From a bacterium Scap17 (lineage in GTDB: Bacteria > Pseudomonadota > Gammaproteobacteria > Pseudomonadales > Halomonadaceae), in contig VINJ01000001.1 of assembly GCA_013376735.1 (NCBI GenBank), forward strand, positions 682,001-746,000: a DNA stretch of 64,000 nt, in the 5' to 3' direction. Within the stretch, counting starts at the first letter, position 1. Every line of letters starts with the position of its first letter. Of this stretch, positions 13,774 through 21,822 are shown one piece after another. The position numbers and the translations under genes were made by a program. Below the pieces are notes generated by a model. That model was given only the letters and a program-made list of their open reading frames with translations. It was not told the DNA's origin and ran no database searches.

Positions 13774-13811
13774 GTAAGCGACCGGTGATCCCATCTACCG
13801 CAGAGTCCTGA

Positions 13812-13867
13812 ATTCCGTCACGTTAGATGTCCACCTATCAATAAGTGGACACTTATCATGACGGAAT
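13812..13867 (+). promoter_or_regulatory. Nested inverted repeats over the tnpA start codon
   Basis: Outer arms ATTCCGTCA (13812-13820) and TGACGGAAT (13859-13867) are perfectly complementary. Inner arms TGTCCAC (13828-13834) and GTGGACA (13845-13851) are also perfect. The tnpA ATG is at 13858-13860, so its last two bases lie in the outer stem. In RNA started upstream of 13812 this would form a two-part hairpin that hides the start. Transcripts started inside it would lack the left arm. Confidence 0.6.
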
Positions 13868-14226
13868 CAAGCGTGTTGGAAGTTCCTCGCAAGCGTCGCC
13901 GCTTCACTGCCGCCTTCAAGGCCAGGATCGTCGAAGCGTGTCAGCAACCCGGTGCCTCCGTTGCCGGAGTGGCGTTGGAGCACAGCCTGAATGCTAACCT
14001 GGTCCACAATTGGATCCGTACCACCCGTCAGCAAACGGCTGTGCCAGAAATACCGGCATTTGTACCGGTGCCCATGACTCGCGAGTTGTCACCGGCCACT
14101 CCCCAGCATCAGGTGGCGGACCCTATTCGCCTCACGATCCCGCACCCCAACGGCCCGATGGTCATCGAGTGGCCTGCCTCGGAGGCCGACGCCTGCCGAT
14201 CTCTGATCCGAGAGCTGCTCGCATGA
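13858..14226 (+). CDS. tnpA: IS66 family accessory protein TnpA (helix-turn-helix)
   Basis: First gene of the IS66 element, 122 residues. The N-terminal half (RKRRRFTAAFKARIVEACQQ, then AGVALEHSLNANLVHNWIR) is the IS3/IS66 helix-turn-helix that usually recognises element DNA. It is required with TnpB for IS66 transposition in the family, although its exact role is unsettled. No Shine-Dalgarno is seen before the ATG; the region instead holds nested inverted repeats. The stop overlaps the tnpB start in ATGA, so tnpB is likely translationally coupled. Confidence 0.93.
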   Translation: MTESSVLEVPRKRRRFTAAFKARIVEACQQPGASVAGVALEHSLNANLVHNWIRTTRQQTAVPEIPAFVPVPMTRELSPATPQHQVADPIRLTIPHPNGPMVIEWPASEADACRSLIRELLA

Positions 14227-14558
14227 TCCGCATCGACGAAATCTGGCTGGCCACCGAGCCGCTGGATATGCGGGCCGGTCCGGATACGGCCCTAGCCCGG
14301 GTGGTGAAGGTGTTCGGCGCGGCTCGCCCGCACTGTGCCTATCTCTTTGCCAACCGGCGCGGCAACCGTATGAAGGTGCTGGTCCACGATGGCCTGGGTG
14401 TCTGGCTGTGCGCCCGGCGCCTGAACCAGGGCAAGTTCCACTGGGCCGGTCACTGGCAGGGCGATCGTATCGAGCTTTGCCCCGAGCAGGTCACGGCACT
14501 GGTGCAAGGACTGCCCTGGCAGCGTCTCGGCGCCGACGGGGTGATCTCGGTCGTGTGA
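14223..14558 (+). CDS. tnpB: IS66 family accessory protein TnpB (IS66 Orf2)
   Basis: Second IS66 gene, 111 residues. It opens with IWLATEPLDMRAGPD and contains CAYLFANRRGNRMKVLVHDG and GVWLCARRLNQGKFHW, the conserved IS66 Orf2 core. The frame is open upstream to 14010, but the ATG in the ATGA overlap with tnpA gives a family-length protein and is chosen. Function is unknown in detail; it is needed for transposition in studied members. Confidence 0.94.
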   Translation: MIRIDEIWLATEPLDMRAGPDTALARVVKVFGAARPHCAYLFANRRGNRMKVLVHDGLGVWLCARRLNQGKFHWAGHWQGDRIELCPEQVTALVQGLPWQRLGADGVISVV

Positions 14559-14638
14559 TGAGCGGCACAGACTTGGCGGCCCCGCTATTCGCGGATGCGC
14601 TAATCCCGTTCTCGTCGGCGGGCTGGCATACTGGCGGA

Positions 14639-16168
14639 ATGACGACGCCCCCTGACCTGACTCAACTCTCTCCCGATCAGCTCCGCCACTTGGCGGCAAC
14701 GCTGATGACGCAGGTGGAGGAAAAGGAGAAAGCGCTACGCCACAGCGAGCAGGTCAATCAAAAGCTGACCTATGAAATGGCATTGCTCAAGCGCCACGCC
14801 TTCGGCAAGCGCAGCGAGCAGCTCAATGTCCTGCAGATCAGCCTGCTGGAGGAAGGGGTGGACGCCGACATTGCTGCCATCGAGACCGAGCTGGAAGAGC
14901 TCCACCTCACTGCTGCCACGCCAGTGGCAAGGAAGACGCCCAAGCGCACGCCCTTACCTCCCGAGCTACCGCGCACCGAGATTCATCATGATCCGGAGAA
15001 TGATCACTGCCGGTGTGGTTGTCAGCTGAGGCGGATCGGCGAGGAAATCAGTGAGAAGTTGGATTACACGCCGGGCGTGTTCCACGTCGAGCGGCATATC
15101 CGTGGCAAGTGGGTCTGCGACCAATGCGAGACACTGACCCAGGCACCGATGCCGACGCAGATCATTGACAAGGGCATCCCCACCGCCGGCTTGCTGGCCC
15201 AGGTGCTGATCGCCAAATATGCTGATCACCTGCCACTCTATCGCCAGGAGCAGATCTTCGCCCGCGCCGGCGTAGCGATTCCGCGCTCCACCCTGGCCGA
15301 GTGGGTCGGCACCTGCGGGGTGCGACTTCAGCCGCTGATCGATGCACTGCGTGAAGTGTTGCTCAACGAGCCGGTGCTGCATGCCGACGAAACGCCGGTA
15401 CCGATGCTGGCCCCTGGCAAGAAGAAGACGCACCGCGCCTATCTCTGGGCCTACGCCACCACCCCGTATGCCGGGTTGAAGGCCGTAATCTACGACTTCA
15501 GCGAGGGACGTGGCGGTCAACATGCCCGCGACTTCCTCGGGAAGTGGCGGGGCAAGCTGGTCTGTGACGACTACAGCGGCTACAAGCAGAGCTTCGCCAA
15601 CGGTGTTACCGAGATCGGTTGCATGGCCCATGCCCGCCGTAAATTTGTCGATCTGCACGTCGCTGGCAAGAGCCAGATCGCCGGGCAGGCTATCGAACTG
15701 ATCGGTCAGCTATACCAGGTGGAGCGTGAGGTACAGTCATTCAGTGCGGAAGAGCGTCAACGGCTGCGGGAGACGAAAGCAAAGCCCATCGCCGATGCGC
15801 TACATCGCTGGATGCTGGCGCATCGCGAGAAGGTTCCGAATGGTTCGGCGACGGCGAAAGCGTTGGATTACAGCCTGAAGCGCTGGGCGGCGTTGACGCG
15901 CTACCTGGATGACGGCGCGTTGCCGATCGATAACAACCGGGCGGAGAATCTGATTCGCCCCTGGGCGCTGGGGCGTTCAAACTGGCTGTTCGCCGGATCT
16001 CTGCGCAGTGGCCAGCGTGCTGCCACCATCATGAGCCTCATTCAGTGTGCCAAGCTGAACGGCCATGAGCCCTATACCTACCTGAAAAATGTGTTGGAAA
16101 GGCTGCCGACCCAAAAGGCTAGCCAAGTGCACGAACTTCTGCCCCATCATTGGCAGCATACTGCGTGA
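14639..16168 (+). CDS. tnpC: IS66 family transposase TnpC (DDE)
   Basis: Catalytic transposase, 509 residues from the ATG at 14639; the frame is open further upstream but similarity begins here. In order it has an N-terminal coiled coil with KRHAFGKRSEQLN, a zinc-binding region with CRCGC and CDQC (about residues 120-165), and the DDE domain. Candidate catalytic residues lie in HADETPVPM, CDDYSGYK and NNRAENLIRPWALGRSNWLF. The C-terminal tail NGHEPYTYLKNVLERLP is typical. The gene ends 32 bp before the right inverted repeat. No frameshift or stop is present, so the element is probably functional. Confidence 0.96.
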   Translation: MTTPPDLTQLSPDQLRHLAATLMTQVEEKEKALRHSEQVNQKLTYEMALLKRHAFGKRSEQLNVLQISLLEEGVDADIAAIETELEELHLTAATPVARKTPKRTPLPPELPRTEIHHDPENDHCRCGCQLRRIGEEISEKLDYTPGVFHVERHIRGKWVCDQCETLTQAPMPTQIIDKGIPTAGLLAQVLIAKYADHLPLYRQEQIFARAGVAIPRSTLAEWVGTCGVRLQPLIDALREVLLNEPVLHADETPVPMLAPGKKKTHRAYLWAYATTPYAGLKAVIYDFSEGRGGQHARDFLGKWRGKLVCDDYSGYKQSFANGVTEIGCMAHARRKFVDLHVAGKSQIAGQAIELIGQLYQVEREVQSFSAEERQRLRETKAKPIADALHRWMLAHREKVPNGSATAKALDYSLKRWAALTRYLDDGALPIDNNRAENLIRPWALGRSNWLFAGSLRSGQRAATIMSLIQCAKLNGHEPYTYLKNVLERLPTQKASQVHELLPHHWQHTA

Positions 16169-16200
16169 TCACTCGCAAGCGGTGATGCCCGAACGCTTAC

Positions 16201-16208
16201 GGCTTACG
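16201..16208. repeat. Right 8-bp target-site duplication of the IS66 element
   Basis: GGCTTACG, identical to 13766-13773. Removing 13774-16208 reconstructs the uninterrupted rrn-rlmM spacer. Confidence 0.93.
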
Positions 16209-16338
16209 CGCTTCGTGAGGTGCCTGTCGCGCCCATGAACGGCCTGAGCGTTGTCACAGCCCCCATCACGTACATGCACGCTTGTAGAAGGCAGCGGCGA
16301 GGGGCTAGACTCCCCAGCCTTCTGTATTGGAGATGATG

Positions 16339-17406
16339 ATGCAACCTCAAGAACTGTTGCTGTATTGCCGCCCTGGCTTCGAGGCCGACCTGGCCGCAGA
16401 AGTCAGTGAGAAAGCGGCGTATATCGGCACGCCGGGTTATCCGATTGCGGCACGCGACAGTGGCTTCGTGCGTTATGTGGTGACGGGTGAGGAGCCCGCC
16501 AACGCCCTGCATCGTGACATGCCGCTACAGGCGTTGGTCTTCGCTCGTCAGACCCTGGTGGCACTGGAGCCGCTGGTCGGCATGTCGCGGGAGAATCGTG
16601 TCTCGCCGATTCTGCAGCAGGTGGTCGACGCCGGCTGGAGCTTCGAGGAGATCCGCCACGAGATGCCGGATACCAATGATGGCAAGGCGCTGTCGGGGCT
16701 GGGCAAGGCCGTCGGTCGCCCGCTGGAATCCGCGCTCAAGAAGCGGGGTGCCCTGCGCCGCAAGGCCGGTGGTCGGGCGTTGCATGTCTTCTGGACGGAT
16801 GGCGATGAAGTCCAGCTGGGCATGAGCTTCCCGGGCAACCGCAGCGAGTATGCCAATGGCATTCGTCACCTGCGTTCGCCGAGCCGTGCGCCCAGCCGCT
16901 CCACGCTCAAGCTGGAAGAGGCGTGGCACGAATTCGTGCCGCGCGATCAGTGGGAGCGTCGCATCGCCACTGGCATGCAGGCAGCGGATCTTGGTGCCGC
17001 CCCGGGTGGCTGGACCTTCCAGCTGGTCGAGAAGGGCATGTTCGTGTTCGCGATCGACAATGGTCCGATGAACCAGGACCTGATGGCGACAGGTCAGGTC
17101 GAGCATCTCAAGGAAGATGGTTTCACCTGGGAGCCGCCGCTGCGCCTGGATTGGCTGGTCTGCGATATCGTCGACAAGCCGATTCGTGTGACCGAGATGG
17201 TCGAGCGCTGGCTGAAGAAGCGCTGGTGCAACGAGGCCGTCTTCAATCTCAAGCTGCCGATGAAGCAGCGCTGGAAAGAAGTCTCTCGCTGCCTCGACTA
17301 TCTGGCCGCCAGTCTCGAGCGCTCCAATGTCGGTGCCGAGATTCGCTGTCGTCATCTGTATCACGATCGTGAAGAGGTCACTGTGCACGTGCGTATCACG
17401 CACTGA
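16339..17406 (+). CDS. rlmM: 23S rRNA (cytidine-2498 2'-O) methyltransferase RlmM
   Basis: S-adenosylmethionine-dependent 2'-O-ribose methyltransferase acting on C2498 of 23S rRNA. It has an N-terminal THUMP-like part (LLLYCRPGFEADLAAEVSEK) and a C-terminal Rossmann fold with the SAM loop ADLGAAPGGWTFQL, DWLVCDIVDKP and FNLKLPMKQRW, which supply the K-D-K-E type residues. Three successive ATGs (16333, 16336, 16339) follow GGAG; the third gives the best spacing and a 355-residue protein close to family length. It is the first gene after the rrn operon, and IS66 now separates the two. A long bidirectional terminator follows. Confidence 0.95.
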   Translation: MQPQELLLYCRPGFEADLAAEVSEKAAYIGTPGYPIAARDSGFVRYVVTGEEPANALHRDMPLQALVFARQTLVALEPLVGMSRENRVSPILQQVVDAGWSFEEIRHEMPDTNDGKALSGLGKAVGRPLESALKKRGALRRKAGGRALHVFWTDGDEVQLGMSFPGNRSEYANGIRHLRSPSRAPSRSTLKLEEAWHEFVPRDQWERRIATGMQAADLGAAPGGWTFQLVEKGMFVFAIDNGPMNQDLMATGQVEHLKEDGFTWEPPLRLDWLVCDIVDKPIRVTEMVERWLKKRWCNEAVFNLKLPMKQRWKEVSRCLDYLAASLERSNVGAEIRCRHLYHDREEVTVHVRITH

Positions 17407-17443
17407 TTGGCTATAGGCTCGATCAGCACGCACGGGCGACATG

Positions 17444-17495
17444 CCCCATACAAGAACCCCACGGCCTGTACTGGCCGTGGGGTTCTTGTATGGGG
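17444..17495. terminator. Bidirectional terminator between rlmM and the ABM gene
   Basis: A perfect 23-bp inverted repeat (17444-17466 with 17473-17495; centre ACGGCC TGTACT GGCCGT) with a 6-nt loop lies between convergent genes. Confidence 0.88.
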
Positions 17496-17535
17496 AAGGA
17501 GGCGCCTGCTGCCTTCGCTCGCCGGAGAGGCGCGT

Positions 17536-17820
17536 TCAGGTATGCTCCAGCAGGATTATCCGCTCCGGTTGGGATAGCATGGGCGCCAGGCGCGCCATCA
17601 TGTGATTTCTGGCCGGGCTGACCGACCATTCCTGCCACGCTCGCGCATCGCGCCATGAGGTGATCAGGATGCGGTGGCCCGCGCGGCCGGTTTCCATCAG
17701 GTTCTCGCCCGAGATGAAGCCCGGGACATGCGTGGCCTCGCGTACGACTTCACGCGAGGCCTGTTCGTAATCCTGTTCCAGTCCCGGCATGATATGCCGT
17801 TCGATCAGAACCTTGATCAT
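17536..17820 (-). CDS. Antibiotic biosynthesis monooxygenase (ABM) fold protein
   Basis: A 94-residue dimeric alpha/beta-barrel protein of the ABM family. It starts IKVLIERHIMPGLEQDYEQ and has VPGFISGENLMETGRAGHRI and ILITSWRDARAWQEW, the usual ferredoxin-like layout. Members range from quinol monooxygenases to proteins of unknown role, and nothing here identifies the substrate. It is transcribed toward rlmM, with a shared terminator, and divergently from tusA across 62 bp. Confidence is high for the fold and low for any enzyme activity. Confidence 0.85.
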   Translation of the reverse strand: MIKVLIERHIMPGLEQDYEQASREVVREATHVPGFISGENLMETGRAGHRILITSWRDARAWQEWSVSPARNHMMARLAPMLSQPERIILLEHT

Positions 17821-17882
17821 GCCTGTCTCCCCTTTTTTGTACGTGCCGCCAGCCAGGGCGGCAGGATTGTCAGGAGTCTTCG

Positions 17883-18128
17883 ATGACCGATATCACATTG
17901 CCCGAGGCCGATGCCGAACTGGAAACCAGTGGCCTGTATTGCCCGGAGCCTATCATGATGCTGCACAACAAGGTGCGTGAGCTTGCCTCGGGTGACCTGT
18001 TGCGGGTGGTGGCGACCGACCCTGCCACCACCCGTGATGTGCCCAAGTTCTGCGCCTTTCTTGGCCACACCCTGGAACTGAGCCACGAGACACCGGAACA
18101 GTTCCTGTATTACATCCGCATCAGTTGA
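17883..18128 (+). CDS. tusA: Sulfurtransferase TusA
   Basis: Small sulfur carrier (81 residues) that takes persulfide sulfur from IscS and relays it toward tRNA 2-thiouridine synthesis and other sulfur uses. The catalytic cysteine is C20 in GLYCPEPIMMLH, the CPxP motif of the family. The remainder (GDLLRVVATDPATTRDVPKFC) matches TusA. A clear AGGAG lies 7 bases before the ATG. It faces the 244-residue unknown gene convergently with only 40 bp between stops. Confidence 0.95.
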   Translation: MTDITLPEADAELETSGLYCPEPIMMLHNKVRELASGDLLRVVATDPATTRDVPKFCAFLGHTLELSHETPEQFLYYIRIS

Positions 18129-18168
18129 GGCCTGTCCGCACCGCTGAGTCGTGGGTCATGACTGGCCC

Positions 18169-18903
18169 TCAGGCTTCGCGGTCATGGACCTCGACGCAGA
18201 CCTGGTCGCTCTCGCCGGTCATCATCAGCGCGAGAGCCTCCAGCGTCGCCGGGTCCTGCTCGCGAATCTGATTGGCGATGGCGCGCTGGAAGAAATAGAC
18301 CACATCATGCCGACTGCGCCCCGGGTACAGGCAGTCGTCGCCGGCCAGCACCGGTGTCTGGGTGACGCGAGTTTCATCGACCAGCAAGGCCTCGATGTTG
18401 CCATCGCTGTAGAGACGCCAACCGAAGACCTGCTTGAGCTGCCACTGTGACTCGCCGTTGGTCATGCACAGCGCATGGGTACCCAGCGTGTCCGGCAGTT
18501 GCTGCAGCAGCGTCGTCCTGTCCGAGACTTCATAGTCGTAATAGGCCGCTGCATGTTCGAGCTCGAACACCTTGTGGTCAGGCGCCAGCATGAAGACTTC
18601 GTCGGTTTCCGGGTCGCGATAGCCGACGAAATGCCCCTGCTGCGGGTCTTCCAGCTCGTGACAGGGCATCAGGCCCTCCATCCACGGCACCATGCCGACG
18701 ACTTCACCATCCTCGCGCAGCCCCCAGGCCAGTACCGGAATGCTGTAATAGCTGTCCGGGTCGCTGTCGAGCTGATAGAGCATTTCCAATCCGTCGTGTT
18801 CCGGCGCCAGCCGGAGAATACGACGTCGTGCACGCATCCTGTCACGCATGACACTCAGGTCGATGACCTTGGCGGAGCGGGGGGAAGAAACTGGTACGCC
18901 CAT
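18169..18903 (-). CDS. Conserved hypothetical protein, 244 residues
   Basis: Not recognised. The protein is soluble, acidic and has no signal peptide. The N-terminus is basic (MRDRMRARRRILRLAPE), followed by short segments suggesting beta strands: YSIPVLAWGLREDGEVVGMV, HFVGYRDPETDEVFML and GWRLYSDGNIEALLVDETRV. The C-terminus VVYFFQRAIANQIREQDPATLEALALMM is helical. Its sequence composition is like its neighbours, so a core gene rather than a recent import is likely. It stands alone between a terminator and convergent tusA. No function is proposed. Confidence 0.8.
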   Translation of the reverse strand: MGVPVSSPRSAKVIDLSVMRDRMRARRRILRLAPEHDGLEMLYQLDSDPDSYYSIPVLAWGLREDGEVVGMVPWMEGLMPCHELEDPQQGHFVGYRDPETDEVFMLAPDHKVFELEHAAAYYDYEVSDRTTLLQQLPDTLGTHALCMTNGESQWQLKQVFGWRLYSDGNIEALLVDETRVTQTPVLAGDDCLYPGRSRHDVVYFFQRAIANQIREQDPATLEALALMMTGESDQVCVEVHDREA

Positions 18904-19088
18904 GACGAACCCTCCTCAGCAGCTTGTCGATCGTCCTCGGCGTGTGCTGGTGCGTTCTCTCGCTTCTGCCATGTGTGTCGTCAGCGAGAGAGCACTGCCT
19001 TGAATAACCATTAGCACAGCCAGCGCCTTGACGGTAACCCCTCCTTGGACGAAATGACCGTCTATCGGCTTTGTCGTGTTTAAACGCA

Positions 19089-19126
19089 AAAGCCCCGCGT
19101 CACCCTGTCGGGTGTCGCGGGGCTTT
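19089..19126 (-). terminator. Terminator downstream of the MATE gene
   Basis: AAAGCCCCGCG pairs perfectly with CGCGGGGCTTT, with an inner CACCC/GGGTG helix. On the minus strand the stem is followed by TTTTGCG. Confidence 0.85.
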
Positions 19127-19196
19127 CTCATCAAGGCGTTTCAGGTGGCTGTCAGACCAGCCTCCTGGCTGATATGCGCACGTTATTTGTCAGGCG

Positions 19197-20702
19197 TCAC
19201 TGGCTCGCCAATACCTCGTCACGTACGCCACGGCGCGCGATGATCCACAGGCGCCAGCCCAGCAGCAGCGCTGCCACGGTCAGGCCTGCCACCATGCCGA
19301 TCCAGTAGCCATAGACGCCCATCTGCTCGATGGGCCAGGGCGAGATCGGGAAGGCCTCACTGCCGACACCCAGCAGGTGTCCGCCTCCCAGCCCTACCAC
19401 CCAGTAGGCGAACATGGTGATCAGCATGATGATGCGTGTGTCCTTGAAGCCGCGCAGTGCGCCTGCCATGGCGACCTGCAGGGAGTCCGAGACCTGATAG
19501 AGCATCGCCAGGGTGATCAGCGACATGGCCAGGGCCTGGACCTTGAGGTTGCTGGTATAGAGTGCCACGGCCGGCTCGGCCAGTACCCAGATCACGATGT
19601 CATTCACCAGCGCCACCACCAACGAGAAGGCCACGCCATTCCAGGCCACAAAACGTGCTTCACGCATGTCACCACGGCCGATGGTGTGGCCGACGCGCAC
19701 GGTCAGGGCCATCGCCATCGACAGCGGCAGCATGAACAGCAGCGAGGTGAAGTTGAGCGCGACCTGGTGAGCCGCAACCTTGATCTCGCCGAAGCTGGCC
19801 ACGAACAGGGCGATGACCGTGAACAGCGTGACCTCGAAGAAGATCGCGATACCGATCGGCAGGCCAACCTTGAGCAGTTCGCCCATCTGCTTGAAATGGG
19901 GGGCGCTGGGCTGGCACCACAACGCCACGGCGTGATACGCGCTGCTGTAACGCGTGTAGGCGAACATGCTCAGGCACATGATCCACATCGCAAGGCCGGT
20001 GGCGATACCGCAGCCGGCGGCGCCCATGGCCGGAATGTCGCCCAGCAGTCCCGGCAGGGTGATTCCCAGCAGGTCATCCACGCCCGCAGACCCGTAGATC
20101 AGCACGTAATTGAGCGGGACGTTCGATATCAGGCCGATCAGACTGATGATCAGTGCCGGGCGGGTATGGTTCATGCCGTCCGAGTAGGCGCGCAGAACCT
20201 GATAGAAGGCTGCGCCCGGCATGCCCCAGGCAATGGCCATCAGGTAGAGAGTCGCCTGCTCTGCCACGGCCTCAGGCACTTCCATCAGCGTGAAGATCGG
20301 CGCGGCCAGATACCACAGCGCAAGCCCGGACAGGCTGCCGAGCACCAGCGAGATCCACAGCGATTGATGCACGTTGCCACGTACCTCACCGCTGCGATTG
20401 CCTCCCATCAATTGCGCGACTACCGGTGTCAGGCCCATCAGGGTGCCCGCCATCAGCAGCAGCAGGGGCACCCACAGGCTGGAGCCCACCGACACGGCTG
20501 CCAGGTCCGTGGCCGAGGAACGCCCTGTCATCAGTACGTCCACGGCACTCATGCCTGCCTGAGCCAGCTGCGCGCCACAGATCGGCAGCGCCAGAGTGAC
20601 CAGGCGTGAGGTTTCCGCTCTGATGCGGGGAATCAGTGGCGGAGGCGGAGAACCGGGGGCCGTCTGAGGCATGGAGGAGGGGGATGGGTCGGCGGGGGGC
20701 AC
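19197..20702 (-). CDS. MATE family multidrug efflux transporter (NorM-like)
   Basis: Inner-membrane cation-coupled exporter with about 12 transmembrane helices. It begins its fold with RLVTLALPICGAQLAQAGMS and VDVLMTGR, then GLTPVVAQLMGG and, in the second half, ALFVASFGEIKVAAHQVALN, matching NorM/MdtK proteins. The GTG at 20702 has AGGAG six bases upstream; an in-frame ATG at 20672 would drop ten Pro/Ser residues. Length 501 residues. A Fur-box-like sequence lies 16 bp before the start, hinting at iron control. Substrates are unknown. It is transcribed divergently from epmC and ends at a strong terminator. Confidence 0.93.
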   Translation of the reverse strand: MPPADPSPSSMPQTAPGSPPPPLIPRIRAETSRLVTLALPICGAQLAQAGMSAVDVLMTGRSSATDLAAVSVGSSLWVPLLLLMAGTLMGLTPVVAQLMGGNRSGEVRGNVHQSLWISLVLGSLSGLALWYLAAPIFTLMEVPEAVAEQATLYLMAIAWGMPGAAFYQVLRAYSDGMNHTRPALIISLIGLISNVPLNYVLIYGSAGVDDLLGITLPGLLGDIPAMGAAGCGIATGLAMWIMCLSMFAYTRYSSAYHAVALWCQPSAPHFKQMGELLKVGLPIGIAIFFEVTLFTVIALFVASFGEIKVAAHQVALNFTSLLFMLPLSMAMALTVRVGHTIGRGDMREARFVAWNGVAFSLVVALVNDIVIWVLAEPAVALYTSNLKVQALAMSLITLAMLYQVSDSLQVAMAGALRGFKDTRIIMLITMFAYWVVGLGGGHLLGVGSEAFPISPWPIEQMGVYGYWIGMVAGLTVAALLLGWRLWIIARRGVRDEVLASQ

Positions 20703-20717
20703 GGCAGGCTCCTGCTA

Positions 20718-20736
20718 GTAATCGAGAATCATTCTT
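20718..20736. promoter_or_regulatory. Fur-box-like sequence upstream of the MATE gene
   Basis: GTAATCGAGAATCATTCTT matches the 19-bp consensus GATAATGAGAATCATTATC at 13 positions, including an unbroken GAGAATCATT. It sits just upstream of the MATE ribosome-binding site. Confidence 0.4.
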
Positions 20737-20891
20737 GCTTGGCGCGCCATCCTAGCAGATAAGCAGGTTTCATGAACGCAAGCTGATGAATTATCACGGC
20801 TATGAGTGACACTGTCAGCTGAAATGACGCGCTATAGGCTTGCCACGTACAATGAGCCATCCGGCAGAGCAGGTTTTCCTGCCGCCATCGA

Positions 20892-21587
20892 ATGCTCCCA
20901 CACTGCCAGCGCTTGCCGAGAATTGCCGTGTCGTCCCATGAGTCCCTAACTGCCGTCCATTCCTCTGATTCCGCCTGCGGGAGCCCTCGTCGTGCGCATG
21001 ACCTCGCCACCTTGATGGCGTTGTTCGACGGCCTGTTCGGTGGCACCTTCAATACCTTGCTGCGTTGTGATCTCGAAGAGCCGCTCTATCTTCCGGCCGG
21101 CATGCAGGGAGAAGGCAGGCGAGTCCCGGAATCAGAGCTTGGCTATCACCGTGTCTATCTGGCACGTGGCTTCTTTTCCAGCGCACTGCATGAGATCAGC
21201 CATTGGTGCATCGCAGGCGCCAGACGGCGGCTCGAGGAAGATTACGGCTACTGGTATGCCCCGGATGGCCGCGACGCCGAGCAGCAGCGCGCCTTCGAGA
21301 GTGTCGAGGTTGCCCCCCAGGCGCTGGAGCTACTTTTCCACCGGGCGGTGGGCAAGCCGTTTCATGTCAGCGTCGACAATCTTGAGCTGGAGGTGGATCG
21401 AGACGCCTTCGCGCAACGTGTGATGCGGCGTGCCGCCGATATCGAGCAGCGCGCCCTGCCCGCACGTGCCGCTGCCTTCCGCCACGCGCTCGCCGGTGTC
21501 TGGCAGCAGGGGATGCCGCTTGAGCAGGCCATCGCCCATGCCATGCCCCTGTTGCCTACAGTGGGCGAGGACGGCCGACTGGCGTGA
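20892..21587 (+). CDS. epmC: Elongation factor P hydroxylase EpmC
   Basis: Non-heme iron hydroxylase that modifies the beta-lysylated lysine of EF-P. The metal site is clear: HEISHWCIAG, with H100, E101 and H104 counted from the ATG at 20892, followed by DYGYWYAPDGRD. The family is ~180 residues and begins near HDLATLMALFDGLF (about residue 36). The start is therefore uncertain: ATG 20892 and GTG 20928 both leave an N-terminal extension, ATG 21015 would be slightly short, and none has a good ribosome-binding site. EpmA and EpmB are not in the window. Confidence 0.9.
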   Translation: MLPHCQRLPRIAVSSHESLTAVHSSDSACGSPRRAHDLATLMALFDGLFGGTFNTLLRCDLEEPLYLPAGMQGEGRRVPESELGYHRVYLARGFFSSALHEISHWCIAGARRRLEEDYGYWYAPDGRDAEQQRAFESVEVAPQALELLFHRAVGKPFHVSVDNLELEVDRDAFAQRVMRRAADIEQRALPARAAAFRHALAGVWQQGMPLEQAIAHAMPLLPTVGEDGRLA

Positions 21588-21697
21588 TGCCTTCCTGCGC
21601 ATGGCAGGCGGCAGTGTCGTCGCTGGCTGGGCTTGCCTCCCGGAACCCGCCTCCCGAAGCGGGATTGCATTATCTGCAAATCAGCGTTGCACTCACG

Positions 21698-21740
21698 TTG
21701 CAGGCGTCAGGGCTTTGTGATTAGAATGATTCGCATTGAC
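21698..21740 (+). promoter_or_regulatory. Promoter with Fur operator for the ferric iron transport gene
   Basis: TTGCAG (21698-21703), 18-base spacer, TAGAAT (21722-21727). The 19-mer at 21722-21740, TAGAATGATTCGCATTGAC, matches the Fur consensus at 14 positions with core AATGATTCGCATT. It overlaps the -10 element, as expected for repression by iron-loaded Fur. Confidence 0.7.
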
Positions 21741-21822
21741 ACAATGGTTCCGCTTCTACTGGCCTGCAGGTCTGCCCATGGCAGTCCTCGTCAGGACAGG
21801 ACACCTTGAACAGGGGTATTCG

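Larger units (their letters stand above)
13774..16200 (+). mobile_element. IS66-family insertion sequence, 2427 bp, intact
   Basis: The ends are imperfect inverted repeats beginning GTAAGCG: left GTAAGCGACCGGTGATCCC, right (read inward) GTAAGCGTTCGGGCATCAC, 14 of 19 identical. They are flanked by a perfect 8-bp duplication, GGCTTACG. Inside are the three canonical genes tnpA, tnpB and tnpC, all open and in the same direction as the rrn operon. Intact genes and an undecayed duplication suggest a recent, possibly active insertion. It landed between the rrn terminator and rlmM and disrupts no recognisable gene. Confidence 0.96.

Noticed and set aside
21640-21670. Possible terminator after epmC (CCCGC ... 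GCGGG)
   Set aside because: Stem of only five pairs without a T-tract; too weak to list.
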